This document shows, one piece after another, positions 35,033 through 43,744 of a stretch of DNA of 64,000 nt. The notes under the pieces were generated by a model, which was not told the origin of the DNA, did not search any database, and worked only from the letters and a program-made list of their open reading frames with translations. The first letter of the stretch is position 1. Every line of letters starts with the position of its first letter. A program made the translations under genes and the position numbers. The DNA comes from Qaidamihabitans albus (lineage in GTDB: Bacteria > Actinomycetota > Actinomycetes > Mycobacteriales > Pseudonocardiaceae), in contig NZ_JAEHOB010000014.1 of the NCBI RefSeq assembly GCF_016464705.1, positions 1 through 64,000 of the forward strand. Reading direction: 5' to 3'.

Positions 35033-36075
35033 CCACGGAAACCACCTCCGCGGGGACCACCGCGGAGCAGAACCCACCGGCCGACGTCGCCGCCATGAAC
35101 CAGCTCGTGCGCATCGGCGACTACGTGACGCCGATCGCGCTGCGCGTCGTCGTCGAGCTGCGCGTGCCCGACGCGCTCGCCGGCGGCCCCCGCACGGCCG
35201 ACGACCTGGCGGCCGAGGTCGGCGCGCACGGTCCCTCGCTGTACCGGGTGCTGCGCGCACTCACCGCGAGCGGCGTTCTCCACGAGGACCGCGGACACCG
35301 GTTCGCGCTCACGCCCGTCTCGGACCTGCTGCGCGAAGCGCACCCGTACTCGATGCGCGGCATGTACCGGCTGTCTCCCGCCGACCTGCACGCGATGGCG
35401 GAGCTGGAGCACGGCGTGCGGCACGAGGAGTCGGCGTTCGAGCACGTGCACGGCATGAGCTTCTGGGAGTACACCGCCACCCATCCCGAGCACCACGAGC
35501 GCTATCAGCACAACATGTGGTCGATGGCGACCCTGGAGATCCCCGCCGTGCTGCGGGTCTACGACTGGTCGGCCACCCGCACGCTCGTGGATCTCGGCGG
35601 CGGCACGGGGCAGATGATCGCGGGCATCCTCAAGGAACATCCCGGGATGCGTGGCGTGCTGCTCGACCTGCCCGACGTCGCGCCGCACTCACGCTCCTTA
35701 CTGGAGCGCGAGGGCGTGCTCGACCGGTGCGAGATCGTCAGCGGGGACTTCTTCCACTCGGTTCCCGCCGGTGGCGACACCTACCTCCTGAAGCGGGTGT
35801 TCTACGACTTCACCGACGACGAGTGCACCCGGATCCTGCGCTCCGTGCGCAGTGCGATGCACCCGGACGCACGCGTGCTGGTGCTCGACGGCGTGGTCCG
35901 CTCGGACAACCGGCACGACTCCGGCAAGCTGCACGACCTGTACGTACTCGCCATGGGGCAGGGCAGGTGCCGGTCGAAGGCCGAGCTCTCCGCCGTATTC
36001 GCCGGCGCCGGCCTGCGGCTGACCAGGGTCATCCCCACCGGCGCGTTCCCGCTCGTCGAAGGGAGGGCGGCATGA
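35029..36075 (+). CDS. O-methyltransferase (Methyltransf_2 type)
   Basis: 348 residues. Same family as the enzyme at 26739: dimerisation helix TPIALRVVVELRVPDAL, SLYRVLRALTASGVL, FEHVHGMSFWEYTA, SAM motif LVDLGGGTGQMIAGIL (about 188), LLDLPDVAPHS and LLKRVFYDFTDDE. Its ATG overlaps the carrier protein stop. It contains a TTA codon at 35698-35700 (Leu 224), so with the hydrolase gene it may be subject to late, bldA-type translational control. The catalytic-site segment differs from the paralogue (FYDF versus LYHW), so the two may methylate different positions. Confidence 0.9.
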   Translation: MTTETTSAGTTAEQNPPADVAAMNQLVRIGDYVTPIALRVVVELRVPDALAGGPRTADDLAAEVGAHGPSLYRVLRALTASGVLHEDRGHRFALTPVSDLLREAHPYSMRGMYRLSPADLHAMAELEHGVRHEESAFEHVHGMSFWEYTATHPEHHERYQHNMWSMATLEIPAVLRVYDWSATRTLVDLGGGTGQMIAGILKEHPGMRGVLLDLPDVAPHSRSLLEREGVLDRCEIVSGDFFHSVPAGGDTYLLKRVFYDFTDDECTRILRSVRSAMHPDARVLVLDGVVRSDNRHDSGKLHDLYVLAMGQGRCRSKAELSAVFAGAGLRLTRVIPTGAFPLVEGRAA

Positions 36076-36464
36076 GCGCCCAGCCCGCGGTGGTGCCGTA
36101 CCTGCTGTGCTCCGACGTCGCCGCGGAGGCCGAATGGCTCGCGAAGGCATTCGGCTTCACGGTGCGGCACCAGGCCACCGACGAGACGGGCCGCGTGACG
36201 CACGCCGAGCTGGAAACCGGTGGCGGCGGTGTCGTCATGCTCGGCGACCCTGGCCCCGACTACCGCAATCCCGCCGCCGTCGGGCACGCGACACAACTCC
36301 AGCTCGTCACGGTCGCCGACGTGGACCAGCACTACGCCACCGCCGTCGCCGAGGGCGCCCGCGTCGTCGCCGAGCTGACCGGCCGCGACTACGGCCGCTC
36401 CTACGGCGCCGAGGACCGCGAGGGCCATCAATGGTACTTCGTCGCCGGTTCCCCGCCCTCGTGA
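36072..36464 (+). CDS. VOC/glyoxalase-family protein
   Basis: 130 residues, ATG 36072 overlapping the previous stop. Two beta-alpha-beta repeats of the VOC fold: VVPYLLCSDVAAEAEWLAKAFGF, VTHAELETGGGGVVMLGD, LQLVTVADVDQHYATAVAEGARVV and the ending DREGHQWYFVAG. Same family as the protein at 7740 but only distantly similar. May be a small tailoring enzyme, a resistance protein that binds the product, or a cyclase; nothing visible decides. Last gene of the + strand run, converging on the thioesterase. Confidence 0.8.
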   Translation: MSAQPAVVPYLLCSDVAAEAEWLAKAFGFTVRHQATDETGRVTHAELETGGGGVVMLGDPGPDYRNPAAVGHATQLQLVTVADVDQHYATAVAEGARVVAELTGRDYGRSYGAEDREGHQWYFVAGSPPS

Positions 36465-36472
36465 GCTCTACG

Positions 36473-37246
36473 TCACGGCGTCGACGGCCACGGCTGGTCC
36501 GGCAGCAGCCGCGCGAGCCTGCGCAGGATGTCGGCCGTGACGGCCTCCCGCCCCGGCACCAGGAAGAAGTGGTCGCCGGGCAGCACCCGCAACGTGAAGT
36601 CGGAGCTCGTGGTACGGGCCGCCCATGCCTGCATCGAAGCGGGATCCACCTCGGGGTCGTCCCGGCCGCCATAGGCCGTCACGGGGCAGTCGACGGTCGC
36701 GCCCTCGTCGCCGACGTAGGTCTCGCTGAGCCGGTAGTCGGCACGCATCGGCGGCAAGGCCATGGCCCGCACGGCAGGGTCGTCGACCAGCTCCTCGGGA
36801 GTGCCACCGAGCCCGCACGCGTCCGCCCACAGGGTGTCGTCGTCGGCGAGGTGCCGCCGTCCCGGCCAGGTCGGCTCGGGCCGGCCGGAAACGAGCAGAT
36901 GCGCGGGTGGGTCGCCGCGCCGCGACCGCGCGAGCGCCACCTCGAAGGCCACCGCCGCGCCGAGGCTGTGCCCGAACAGGGCCAGTGGCGGGGCCGTCCC
37001 TCCGGCGAGCTCGGTGTCGAGCGCGCGGGCGACGGCGACGGCCAGCGTCCGTAGGTCGGGACAGAACTCCTCGCGGGCACGCTCGGCCCTGCCGGGGTAC
37101 TGCACGGCTACGACTTCGACGGCGGGCGGGAGCCGCAACGCCCACGGCCGGTAGAACTGCGCCGACCCACCCGCGTGCGGGAAGCACACGAGCCGCAGGG
37201 CGGGCCGCTCGGCGGGCCGGTAACGTCGCAGCCAGGACCCGGTCAT
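36473..37246 (-). CDS. Discrete thioesterase (type II/GrsT type)
   Basis: 257 residues. Alpha/beta-hydrolase thioesterase: LVCFPHAGGSAQFYRPW, VQYPGRAER, nucleophile LFGHSLGAAVAFEVA (Ser about 94), Asp region YGGRDDPEVD and His in LPGDHFFLVP. Usually edits mis-loaded carriers. Here the NRPS terminal TE-like domain lacks its Ser, so this protein may instead be the real chain-release enzyme (inference). It is the last gene of the NRPS operon, overlapping the imine reductase by ATGA. Confidence 0.92.
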   Translation of the reverse strand: MTGSWLRRYRPAERPALRLVCFPHAGGSAQFYRPWALRLPPAVEVVAVQYPGRAERAREEFCPDLRTLAVAVARALDTELAGGTAPPLALFGHSLGAAVAFEVALARSRRGDPPAHLLVSGRPEPTWPGRRHLADDDTLWADACGLGGTPEELVDDPAVRAMALPPMRADYRLSETYVGDEGATVDCPVTAYGGRDDPEVDPASMQAWAARTTSSDFTLRVLPGDHFFLVPGREAVTADILRRLARLLPDQPWPSTP

Positions 37247-38376
37247 GGCGCCACCCTTGCCGCTCGGCCGGACGAGGCGTGCCCTTCGCGGGCCGGGTTC
37301 GCCTCGGCGTACGGGAGGACGGCTTCGGCGCCGAGCACCGTGGGATCGGGCCTGCGCACGAGCCGCACCGGGCCGAGCAGTTCGTTCACCTCCCGCGCGA
37401 ACCGGGCGAGCCGCAGCTGGCGCTGCCCATGGGCGCGGCCGTCCTCGTCACGCAGCGCGGATACGGCACGCAGGATGGCCTCCGGCCACAGCGTGTCGAC
37501 CGCCTGCCGGTAGCTCGGGGCGTCGGCGGAACCGATGACCCGAGCGCTCGGCAGGTCGAGGTGCGGGGCGGGGCTGTCCCCGAGCCGCACCGCGTTCGCC
37601 GGCTCGGCCGGCAGGTGCGGCCTGGGGCTCCATACGACGGGACCGTGCGTGTTGACCAACGTCAGCTGTCCTCCCTCGGTGCCGATCGTGATGCGGTGCA
37701 GCAGATGCGCGTGGTTGTCCGGCTGCCCGGGATCCAGCTCGTGCTGCACCCGCACCGCGAACGGCACACCGGCCAGCTCACCCTTAACCGTCCGAAAAGG
37801 ACTCGGTTCGGGCGGGGTCACGGAGAGCGCCCGAACCCGCAGTCCGCCGAGCGCGGCACCGAGCACGTCGAGCAGGGTGTACAGCACCTGGTACGCGCAG
37901 GTCGCCTCCACGAAGATCGCCTGCTGCCGGGCGAGCAGCCTCCGCGCCGACGCCACGAAGCGGCGCACGGGCTCGACGTGTACGAACAGGGTGTCCACGT
38001 GGTAGGTGACGCCTTCCCGGTGCGCGGCGCGCAGGCAACAGGCCAGCTCGTCCGGATGCAGTGGATGTTCCTGCAACACGTGCATGCCACGGTCGAGAAA
38101 CCGCTCGGCGAGCGCGGCGCCCGGCCCGCCGGCAAGCCCCGACCCGACCACGACGCAAGCCAGCTCCACGTCGCCGGGCACGTCGTCCACTTCGTGGTAC
38201 AGCGGCACGCCGTAGTACTCGGCACACGCACGCGAGCGCTCACTGCCGCGGGCCACCACGCCGCGGAGCCGGTAGGGACTCGCCGGCAGGCCGAGGGCCC
38301 TGAGGTAGATCCTGCCGAACCGCGTTCCGCAGACGACGGCCCCCGGACGGTCGTCGCCGGCCCCGGCGGCCGTCAC
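37243..38376 (-). CDS. Thiazolinyl imine reductase
   Basis: 377 residues from GTG 38376 (GTGA overlap). Gfo/Idh/MocA-fold NADPH reductase of the Irp3/PchG family, which reduces a carrier-bound thiazoline to thiazolidine during yersiniabactin and pyochelin assembly. Seen here: nucleotide-binding VCGTRFGRIYL, VLQEHPLHPDEL (about 98-110), HVEPVRRFV, TLLDVLGAALGGLR, LDPGQPDNHAHLLHRITIGTEGG and NTHGPVVWSPRP, all hallmarks. It predicts one thiazolidine ring in the product. Located in the NRPS operon as in the coelibactin-type clusters. The methyltransferase protein at 9692 carries a degenerate copy of part of this sequence. Confidence 0.93.
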   Translation of the reverse strand: MTAAGAGDDRPGAVVCGTRFGRIYLRALGLPASPYRLRGVVARGSERSRACAEYYGVPLYHEVDDVPGDVELACVVVGSGLAGGPGAALAERFLDRGMHVLQEHPLHPDELACCLRAAHREGVTYHVDTLFVHVEPVRRFVASARRLLARQQAIFVEATCAYQVLYTLLDVLGAALGGLRVRALSVTPPEPSPFRTVKGELAGVPFAVRVQHELDPGQPDNHAHLLHRITIGTEGGQLTLVNTHGPVVWSPRPHLPAEPANAVRLGDSPAPHLDLPSARVIGSADAPSYRQAVDTLWPEAILRAVSALRDEDGRAHGQRQLRLARFAREVNELLGPVRLVRRPDPTVLGAEAVLPYAEANPAREGHASSGRAARVAP

Positions 38377-39512
38377 AGTGCGCCCTCCTCGACGGCGTCG
38401 TCGACAGCGCCGTCGACAGCGCCCTCGGCGCCGGTGCCGGCATCGAGCCGTTCGAGCGCGGAGACAACCGGTTGCTCGCGCAGCCATGCGCACAACGCCG
38501 CGGGGTCCACGACGTCCTCGACGTGGTGGGCTCCCGGCGGCACGGCGCCGTCGAGCAACCGCTGTGCGGTGAAGGCGGCGACAGCCGCCGTCAGCTCGTA
38601 CGTATCGGTGCCGCGCAGCAGCAGTGTGCGGCTCTCCCGCTGTCCGTTCTCGCCGGAGCCATCCAGCCGGAACAGGAGGATCTGGTACGGCTCACGGCCG
38701 AAGAGGTCCAGCTCGGCCGCGGCGCAGAGCTGCCGCGCCGCGGGCTCGACGTCGCCGCCGATCCCCTCCGCCTGGAGCCTGCCGAGGGTCCGCAGCATGT
38801 TGCCCGCGCCGTCGAAGGCGTTCCACCAGTCCACATCGGAGACACCGAGCCGGGCGGCGAGTCGCTCGGTCTCCAGGCTGAGGTATGGCTGCAGGTCCAC
38901 GGGTGCGGGGAAGAACGGTACGCGCACGGCCGAGTCCGGTTGCAGCGCGCGGGAGCGGCGCGCGCCGTCCCGCCACGCCGCCATGGCCTCACCGTGCTCA
39001 CCGGCGAGGGTGAGCAGGTACTCGGCCGCGCCGACCGGTGTGAGCCGGTCGAGCAGTCCGACGTGCGCGGTCAGCGATCGGCACTCCCGCATCCCGGTGG
39101 CGAGCCAGCGCGGCAGGATGCTCGTCAGGCCCGGCATCAGGCCCGCGTTGACGACGGCGGCGGTGCGGCCGCTCGCAGCCGAGAGCGCGCGGAACAGGGG
39201 GACGTCGCCTCCGGGGTCGACGTAACCGGCGCCCGCGGCGGCCGCGGCACGCGCGACGCGATCGACCACTCGGTACGAAGGACCGGCGCAGTTCACCACC
39301 ACGTCCACGCCGGAGCAGAACTCCGCGAGCCGGGCGTCGTCCCACAGGTCGACGGCGACGATCTCGGTATCGGGCCCGCCGGCGGGGCCGGGTGCCGCCT
39401 CGACACGGCGCGCGCCGAGGCGAAGCCGTCCGGCGCCGAGCACCGCCAGCATGCGCGCGGCGTGCGCACCGACGCCGCCACTCGCGCCGAGCACCGCCAC
39501 GGCGCCGCTCAC
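38373..39512 (-). CDS. Saccharopine-dehydrogenase-like protein
   Basis: 379 residues from GTG 39512; the longer open frame inside the NRPS is shadow. N-terminal Rossmann fold VAVLGASGGVGAHAARML, then VDLWDDARLAEFCSGVDVVVNCAGP, GYVDPGGDVPLF and VNAGLMPGLTSILPRWLA, typical of saccharopine dehydrogenase NADP-binding-family proteins. I recall such proteins sitting next to imine reductases in cyclising-NRPS metallophore clusters; their role there is not well defined. Possibly reduces or oxidises a ring or imine, or takes part in release. Overlaps both neighbours by 4 bases. Confidence 0.82.
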   Translation of the reverse strand: MSGAVAVLGASGGVGAHAARMLAVLGAGRLRLGARRVEAAPGPAGGPDTEIVAVDLWDDARLAEFCSGVDVVVNCAGPSYRVVDRVARAAAAAGAGYVDPGGDVPLFRALSAASGRTAAVVNAGLMPGLTSILPRWLATGMRECRSLTAHVGLLDRLTPVGAAEYLLTLAGEHGEAMAAWRDGARRSRALQPDSAVRVPFFPAPVDLQPYLSLETERLAARLGVSDVDWWNAFDGAGNMLRTLGRLQAEGIGGDVEPAARQLCAAAELDLFGREPYQILLFRLDGSGENGQRESRTLLLRGTDTYELTAAVAAFTAQRLLDGAVPPGAHHVEDVVDPAALCAWLREQPVVSALERLDAGTGAEGAVDGAVDDAVEEGAL

Positions 39513-42500
39513 GGCCGTACCCCCGGCCGCGCGCCCTCGGCGAGCAGGAAATCCGCGACCGCGTCGACGGCCGGCGCACGCACCAGGCCGGCCGGGGTGC
39601 TCGCCGCCCCTTCGACGACCCGCACCTCGCCGACGCAGATCTCTTCCCAGCGCCGCTCGGCCTCGGCCCGGTCGGCCTCGCCCGCGAGAACGACGGTGAG
39701 GTCGCCGACGTACGATTCCTGGTCCCACTCGCCCGCGGCGGCGAGCCAGTGCCGGTACAGCGGCAGCACGGCGGCCACATCCACACCGTTCACACCAGCC
39801 GGGCCGTCCACACCATCCATTTCGGCCGGGGTGCTCCCTTCGGCGGCGCAGGCGTGCCTGCGGTCGAATGCCTCGCCGGACAGGCCGAGCGCCCACGCGA
39901 GCACGCGCCGTGCACCGGCGTCACCGTGCACGGCATGGGGTGGGTCGTCGCCGACGACGACCACCCGGGTCACGTCCACGCCCTCGTCGACGAGCAGCCG
40001 CGCGGTGTCCACGGCCACACGACCGCCCAGCTCGTACGCGACGAGCCGGACGCGGTCCGCCCCCGCCGCCGCGATGGCGTCCGCGTAGCGCTCGGCCGCC
40101 CACCCGGGCAGGTCGGCAGCGGGCTGGTCGAGGAACGCCTGCCGGTCCTCGATGGTCACGAGGGCGAGCCCGGTGGTTCCGGCCAGTGCCCGGACGATCG
40201 GGTCGAGCGCGGAGTGCGTCCCGGTCGCGTCGGGCAGGAGCAAGGTGAGCGGACCGTCCGTCGGCCCGCCCATGTCGAGCACCGTGACCGGCGACGACAC
40301 GGCCCGCGCTCCGGGCATGGCACCGGCATCGGCTTCGGTATCGGGCGCCGCCTGCCCGCCCGCGGCCGCACCCGGCCGCAGGCGCCGCGCGAGCGTGGCC
40401 ACGGTCGCGCCCTCCAGCAGTTCCCGCAGGACCTCGTCGAACTCCAGCGAACCGTCCGAGACCTCCTCGCGGAGCCGCCCCGCAAGCCGCGCGGCGAGCA
40501 GCGAGTCGCCACCGAGGAAGAAGAAGTCCTGGTCCCTGCTGACCTCGGTGCGGCCGAGCGCCTCGGCCCAGCATGCGGCGATCGCCGCCTCCCACTCGCT
40601 CGCCGGTGCCTGCCCCGCCGCGGGCCGGGGTGCGAGCAACCGCGCCAGTGCCGCCCGGTCGACCTTCCCGTTGGCCGTCTGCGGTAGCGCGTCGAGCACC
40701 TCGACCCTCGCCGGGAGCATGTACTCGGGCAACCGGGTCGCCACGTCGTCGAGCAGCGCGTCCACGTCCAGCTCACCGTCGGCACGGTGTTCGCCGTCGC
40801 CGGAGGCGACGACGAACGCCGCGAGCGCCCGCTCAAGCGGTTGCGTGCCGTACACGACCACCGCGACTTCCGCCACCTGCGGCGCCGCCACGATCCCGGC
40901 CTCGACCTCGGCCAGCTCGATGCGGTGCCCTCGGATCTTCACCTGAGCGTCCGCACGGCCGAGGAACTCGACCTCACCGCTGGGCAGGTACCGGCCGATG
41001 TCGCCGGTGCGGTAACGCCGCTGCCCACTGTGCGGGCAGGTCACGAACCGCTCGCGGGTGCGCTCCTCGTCGTGCAGGTACCCCTGCGCGACACCGGCAC
41101 CACCGAACACGATCTCGCCGGGCACGCCGTCAGGGCACTCCAGCATGCGCTCGTCGACGACGTGCACCGTCTGGTTGGCCAGTGGCCGCCCGTAGGGCAC
41201 GCTGCGCCACTCGGCAGGAACGGGGCGCTCCACGACGTCATGGGCGATCGACCAGATGGACACCTCGGTCGCCCCGCCGAGCGCGACGACATGCGCGCCC
41301 GGCAGAAGCTCACTGATCCGGTCGGGCAGCGGCAGCGGCACCCAGTCACCGGACAGCAGCACCAGCCGGAGGCGCCCGGGGCGCTGCTCCGGCGCGAACG
41401 CCAGGTAATCGGCAAGCATCTGCATCTGCGCCGGCACGGAGTTCCACACGGTCACCCCGCACTCGCCGGCGAGCCCGGCCCAGTGCGAGGGGTCGGCGCG
41501 GCGGCCAGCGTCGGGCAGCACGAGGGCGCCACCGACGCTGAGCGGGCCGAACAGGTCGAACACGGACAGGTCGAAGCCGAGCGCGGCGAGCCCGAGGACC
41601 CGGTCGTCCTGCCCGATGCGGTAGCGGTCGAGGAGTTCGGTGATCGTGTTGGCAGCCGAGCGGTGCGTCACCACGACGCCTTTCGGCTTCCCGGTCGATC
41701 CGGAGGTGTGCATGACGTACGCGACATCGTCCAGCTCGGCCGGCGGGTCCGGCACCTCGGCGACGTCATGTCCCGTGCCGAGGCCTTCCACGCACACGAC
41801 GAGGTCCGCGGGCGGTGTCGGCAGGGATGACGAGGTGACCACGGCGGCGACGCGCGCGTCGCGGAGGATGCCGTCCCTGCGCGCGGGCGGCTGGGTGGTG
41901 TCGACCGGCACGTACGCCGCACCGGCCAGCAGCGTGCCGAGCACGGCGGTCACCTGGTCGGCGCCCTTGTCGAGGACGACGCCGACCAGGTCGCCCCGGC
42001 CGACCCCGCCGTCGCGCAACGCGGTCGCCACGGCATGGGCGCCGCCCACCAGCTCGCCGTAGCCGATCGTGCCCGCGCCCGTCACCACGGCGGCCCGCTC
42101 CGGCGCGCGCCGGGCCTGCTCCAGCACGCCGTGCGCGAGCGTGCGCAGTGGCAGGTCCTTCGTGGTGTCGTTGAGCGCAGCGCGCCGGTCCCGCTGCCCG
42201 GCGGGCAACCCCACCGGGCAGGGCCGCACCCACGCCTCGTCGTCGACGGCCATCCAGGTCAGCAGGTCGGCGTACGCGGCGAACATGTCCTCGACCATCC
42301 CGTCGGGGAACACGCCGAGCCGCACATCCCAGTTCGTGTCGAGCCCGTCGCCGCGCTCGACGTTCTGGCAGTCGACCCACACCTGCGGCGTCTGGGAGAG
42401 GCCACGCAGGAACTCCCCTCCGGCGCCGGGATCGCCGGCGTCACCGAGCCCGATCGCACTCGTGTAGACCACGGGAAAGAGCGCGGAGTCCGGCCCTCGC

Positions 42501-43744
42501 CTGCGCCCGATCTCGCGCATCACCTCGATGCCGGAGAAGTGCCGGTGTTCGAGGTCGCGCCACAGCCGGTCCTGGTGGGCGCGCGCCCGCTCGGCCAGGC
42601 ATCCGCCACCCGCGGTATCCAGTTCGAGCAGCTCGATTCCGGTGAAGTCGCCGATGAGCCTTCCGACGTCGGGATGCAGCGGTTCGCGGTTGAGCAACGT
42701 GAGATCGAGGGTGAACCGGCCCGAACGGCTCCACCGACCGATCACCTCGGCGAACGCGGCGAGCACCGCGACCGAGGGGCTGATGCCGTGCTCGCGGGCC
42801 TTCCGGCACAGCGCCACCCACTCGTCCGGTTCGAGCCGCAAGGCGTGACGTGCGAACCGCACGGCGCCGTCGCCCCGCCCCGTTTCGCGCCCGCCGTCGA
42901 GCACGGGAAGTGCCGGGCCGGGTGACAGCTCGTCGACGCGGGCGAGCCAGTAGTCGCGAGCCCGCTCGAACCGGGGCCCTCTGCGCAGCCCGCGCTCGGC
43001 CTCCAGGTAGTCGCGGAAGGTCAGCCCGGGCGGCGGAGGCGGGTTCTCCGGTTCCGTGTACAACCGGTGCAGGTCCGCGAGCAGCACCTGGATGCTGACG
43101 AAGTCGGCGATGAGGAAGTTCAGCGACACGTGCAGCAGGGATCGCCCTTCGCACAGCGTGAGCCCGATGCCCAGCAGCGGCCAGGTACCGGGCTCGTAGT
43201 CGCGGTGCTCCCAGCCGGCGCGAATACCCGCGAGCGCGCGCTCAGCTTCAACCGGTGACAGCCCTCGCAGGTCGTGTACCTCGACCTCGAGCCGCCCCGG
43301 GTCGGCGAGGACGCGCTGCCCGCGTTCGGTGTCCACGACGGCGCGCAGCATGTCGTGCCGGGCGACGAGCGCGTCCACGGCGCTCTGCAGCCGCTGTGGG
43401 TCCAGCTCCGGGTAGCCGAGCTCGCCGTAGCCGTGGCAGCCGACCCCGCCGTACGCGAAGGACGTGCGGCTGCCGAGCAGGTAGGCCGCCTGCACGTCGG
43501 TGAGCGGGAAGGGCTCGTGTCGTTCGGCGGGGTTGGCACGCACCTCGGGGAGGGCCTCGGCGCTGCGCAGGTGGTCGAGGAGATCCTGTTTGGACTCCCG
43601 CAGCCGCGCTACCCGCTGCTCGGTCATGACGCCGCGCGGGGCGCGGTAGCGCAGCCGCCCTTCCTCCTCCCACAGGACGACACCGAGCCCCTCCAGCTCC
43701 GCGAGCAGTGTCGCGGCCTGCGGCCGACCGGCCGTGATGGTCAT
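39509..43744 (-). CDS. NRPS, docking-Cy-A(Cys)-PCP-TE-like
   Basis: 1411 residues, ATG 43744 after GAGGAGGG. Order: TubC-like N-terminal docking domain (about 5-60), Cy domain (70-520), A domain (545-1040; HTSGSTGKPKG, YRTGDIGRY, TANGKVDR), PCP (Ser 1081, FFLGGDSLLA) and a thioesterase-like end (1130-1411). By manual alignment the A pocket is D-L-F-N-L-S-L-I, a cysteine code. Two key sites are changed. The Cy signature DxxxxDxxS reads NFLIADFVS (Asn 209 for the first Asp, Asp 214 and Ser 217 kept). In the TE-like domain the GxSxG elbow reads AYELGG, with Glu 1238 at the Ser position. Adds the third cysteine; ring formation and release may be altered or need other proteins. Confidence 0.92.
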   Translation of the reverse strand: MTITAGRPQAATLLAELEGLGVVLWEEEGRLRYRAPRGVMTEQRVARLRESKQDLLDHLRSAEALPEVRANPAERHEPFPLTDVQAAYLLGSRTSFAYGGVGCHGYGELGYPELDPQRLQSAVDALVARHDMLRAVVDTERGQRVLADPGRLEVEVHDLRGLSPVEAERALAGIRAGWEHRDYEPGTWPLLGIGLTLCEGRSLLHVSLNFLIADFVSIQVLLADLHRLYTEPENPPPPPGLTFRDYLEAERGLRRGPRFERARDYWLARVDELSPGPALPVLDGGRETGRGDGAVRFARHALRLEPDEWVALCRKAREHGISPSVAVLAAFAEVIGRWSRSGRFTLDLTLLNREPLHPDVGRLIGDFTGIELLELDTAGGGCLAERARAHQDRLWRDLEHRHFSGIEVMREIGRRRGPDSALFPVVYTSAIGLGDAGDPGAGGEFLRGLSQTPQVWVDCQNVERGDGLDTNWDVRLGVFPDGMVEDMFAAYADLLTWMAVDDEAWVRPCPVGLPAGQRDRRAALNDTTKDLPLRTLAHGVLEQARRAPERAAVVTGAGTIGYGELVGGAHAVATALRDGGVGRGDLVGVVLDKGADQVTAVLGTLLAGAAYVPVDTTQPPARRDGILRDARVAAVVTSSSLPTPPADLVVCVEGLGTGHDVAEVPDPPAELDDVAYVMHTSGSTGKPKGVVVTHRSAANTITELLDRYRIGQDDRVLGLAALGFDLSVFDLFGPLSVGGALVLPDAGRRADPSHWAGLAGECGVTVWNSVPAQMQMLADYLAFAPEQRPGRLRLVLLSGDWVPLPLPDRISELLPGAHVVALGGATEVSIWSIAHDVVERPVPAEWRSVPYGRPLANQTVHVVDERMLECPDGVPGEIVFGGAGVAQGYLHDEERTRERFVTCPHSGQRRYRTGDIGRYLPSGEVEFLGRADAQVKIRGHRIELAEVEAGIVAAPQVAEVAVVVYGTQPLERALAAFVVASGDGEHRADGELDVDALLDDVATRLPEYMLPARVEVLDALPQTANGKVDRAALARLLAPRPAAGQAPASEWEAAIAACWAEALGRTEVSRDQDFFFLGGDSLLAARLAGRLREEVSDGSLEFDEVLRELLEGATVATLARRLRPGAAAGGQAAPDTEADAGAMPGARAVSSPVTVLDMGGPTDGPLTLLLPDATGTHSALDPIVRALAGTTGLALVTIEDRQAFLDQPAADLPGWAAERYADAIAAAGADRVRLVAYELGGRVAVDTARLLVDEGVDVTRVVVVGDDPPHAVHGDAGARRVLAWALGLSGEAFDRRHACAAEGSTPAEMDGVDGPAGVNGVDVAAVLPLYRHWLAAAGEWDQESYVGDLTVVLAGEADRAEAERRWEEICVGEVRVVEGAASTPAGLVRAPAVDAVADFLLAEGARPGVRP

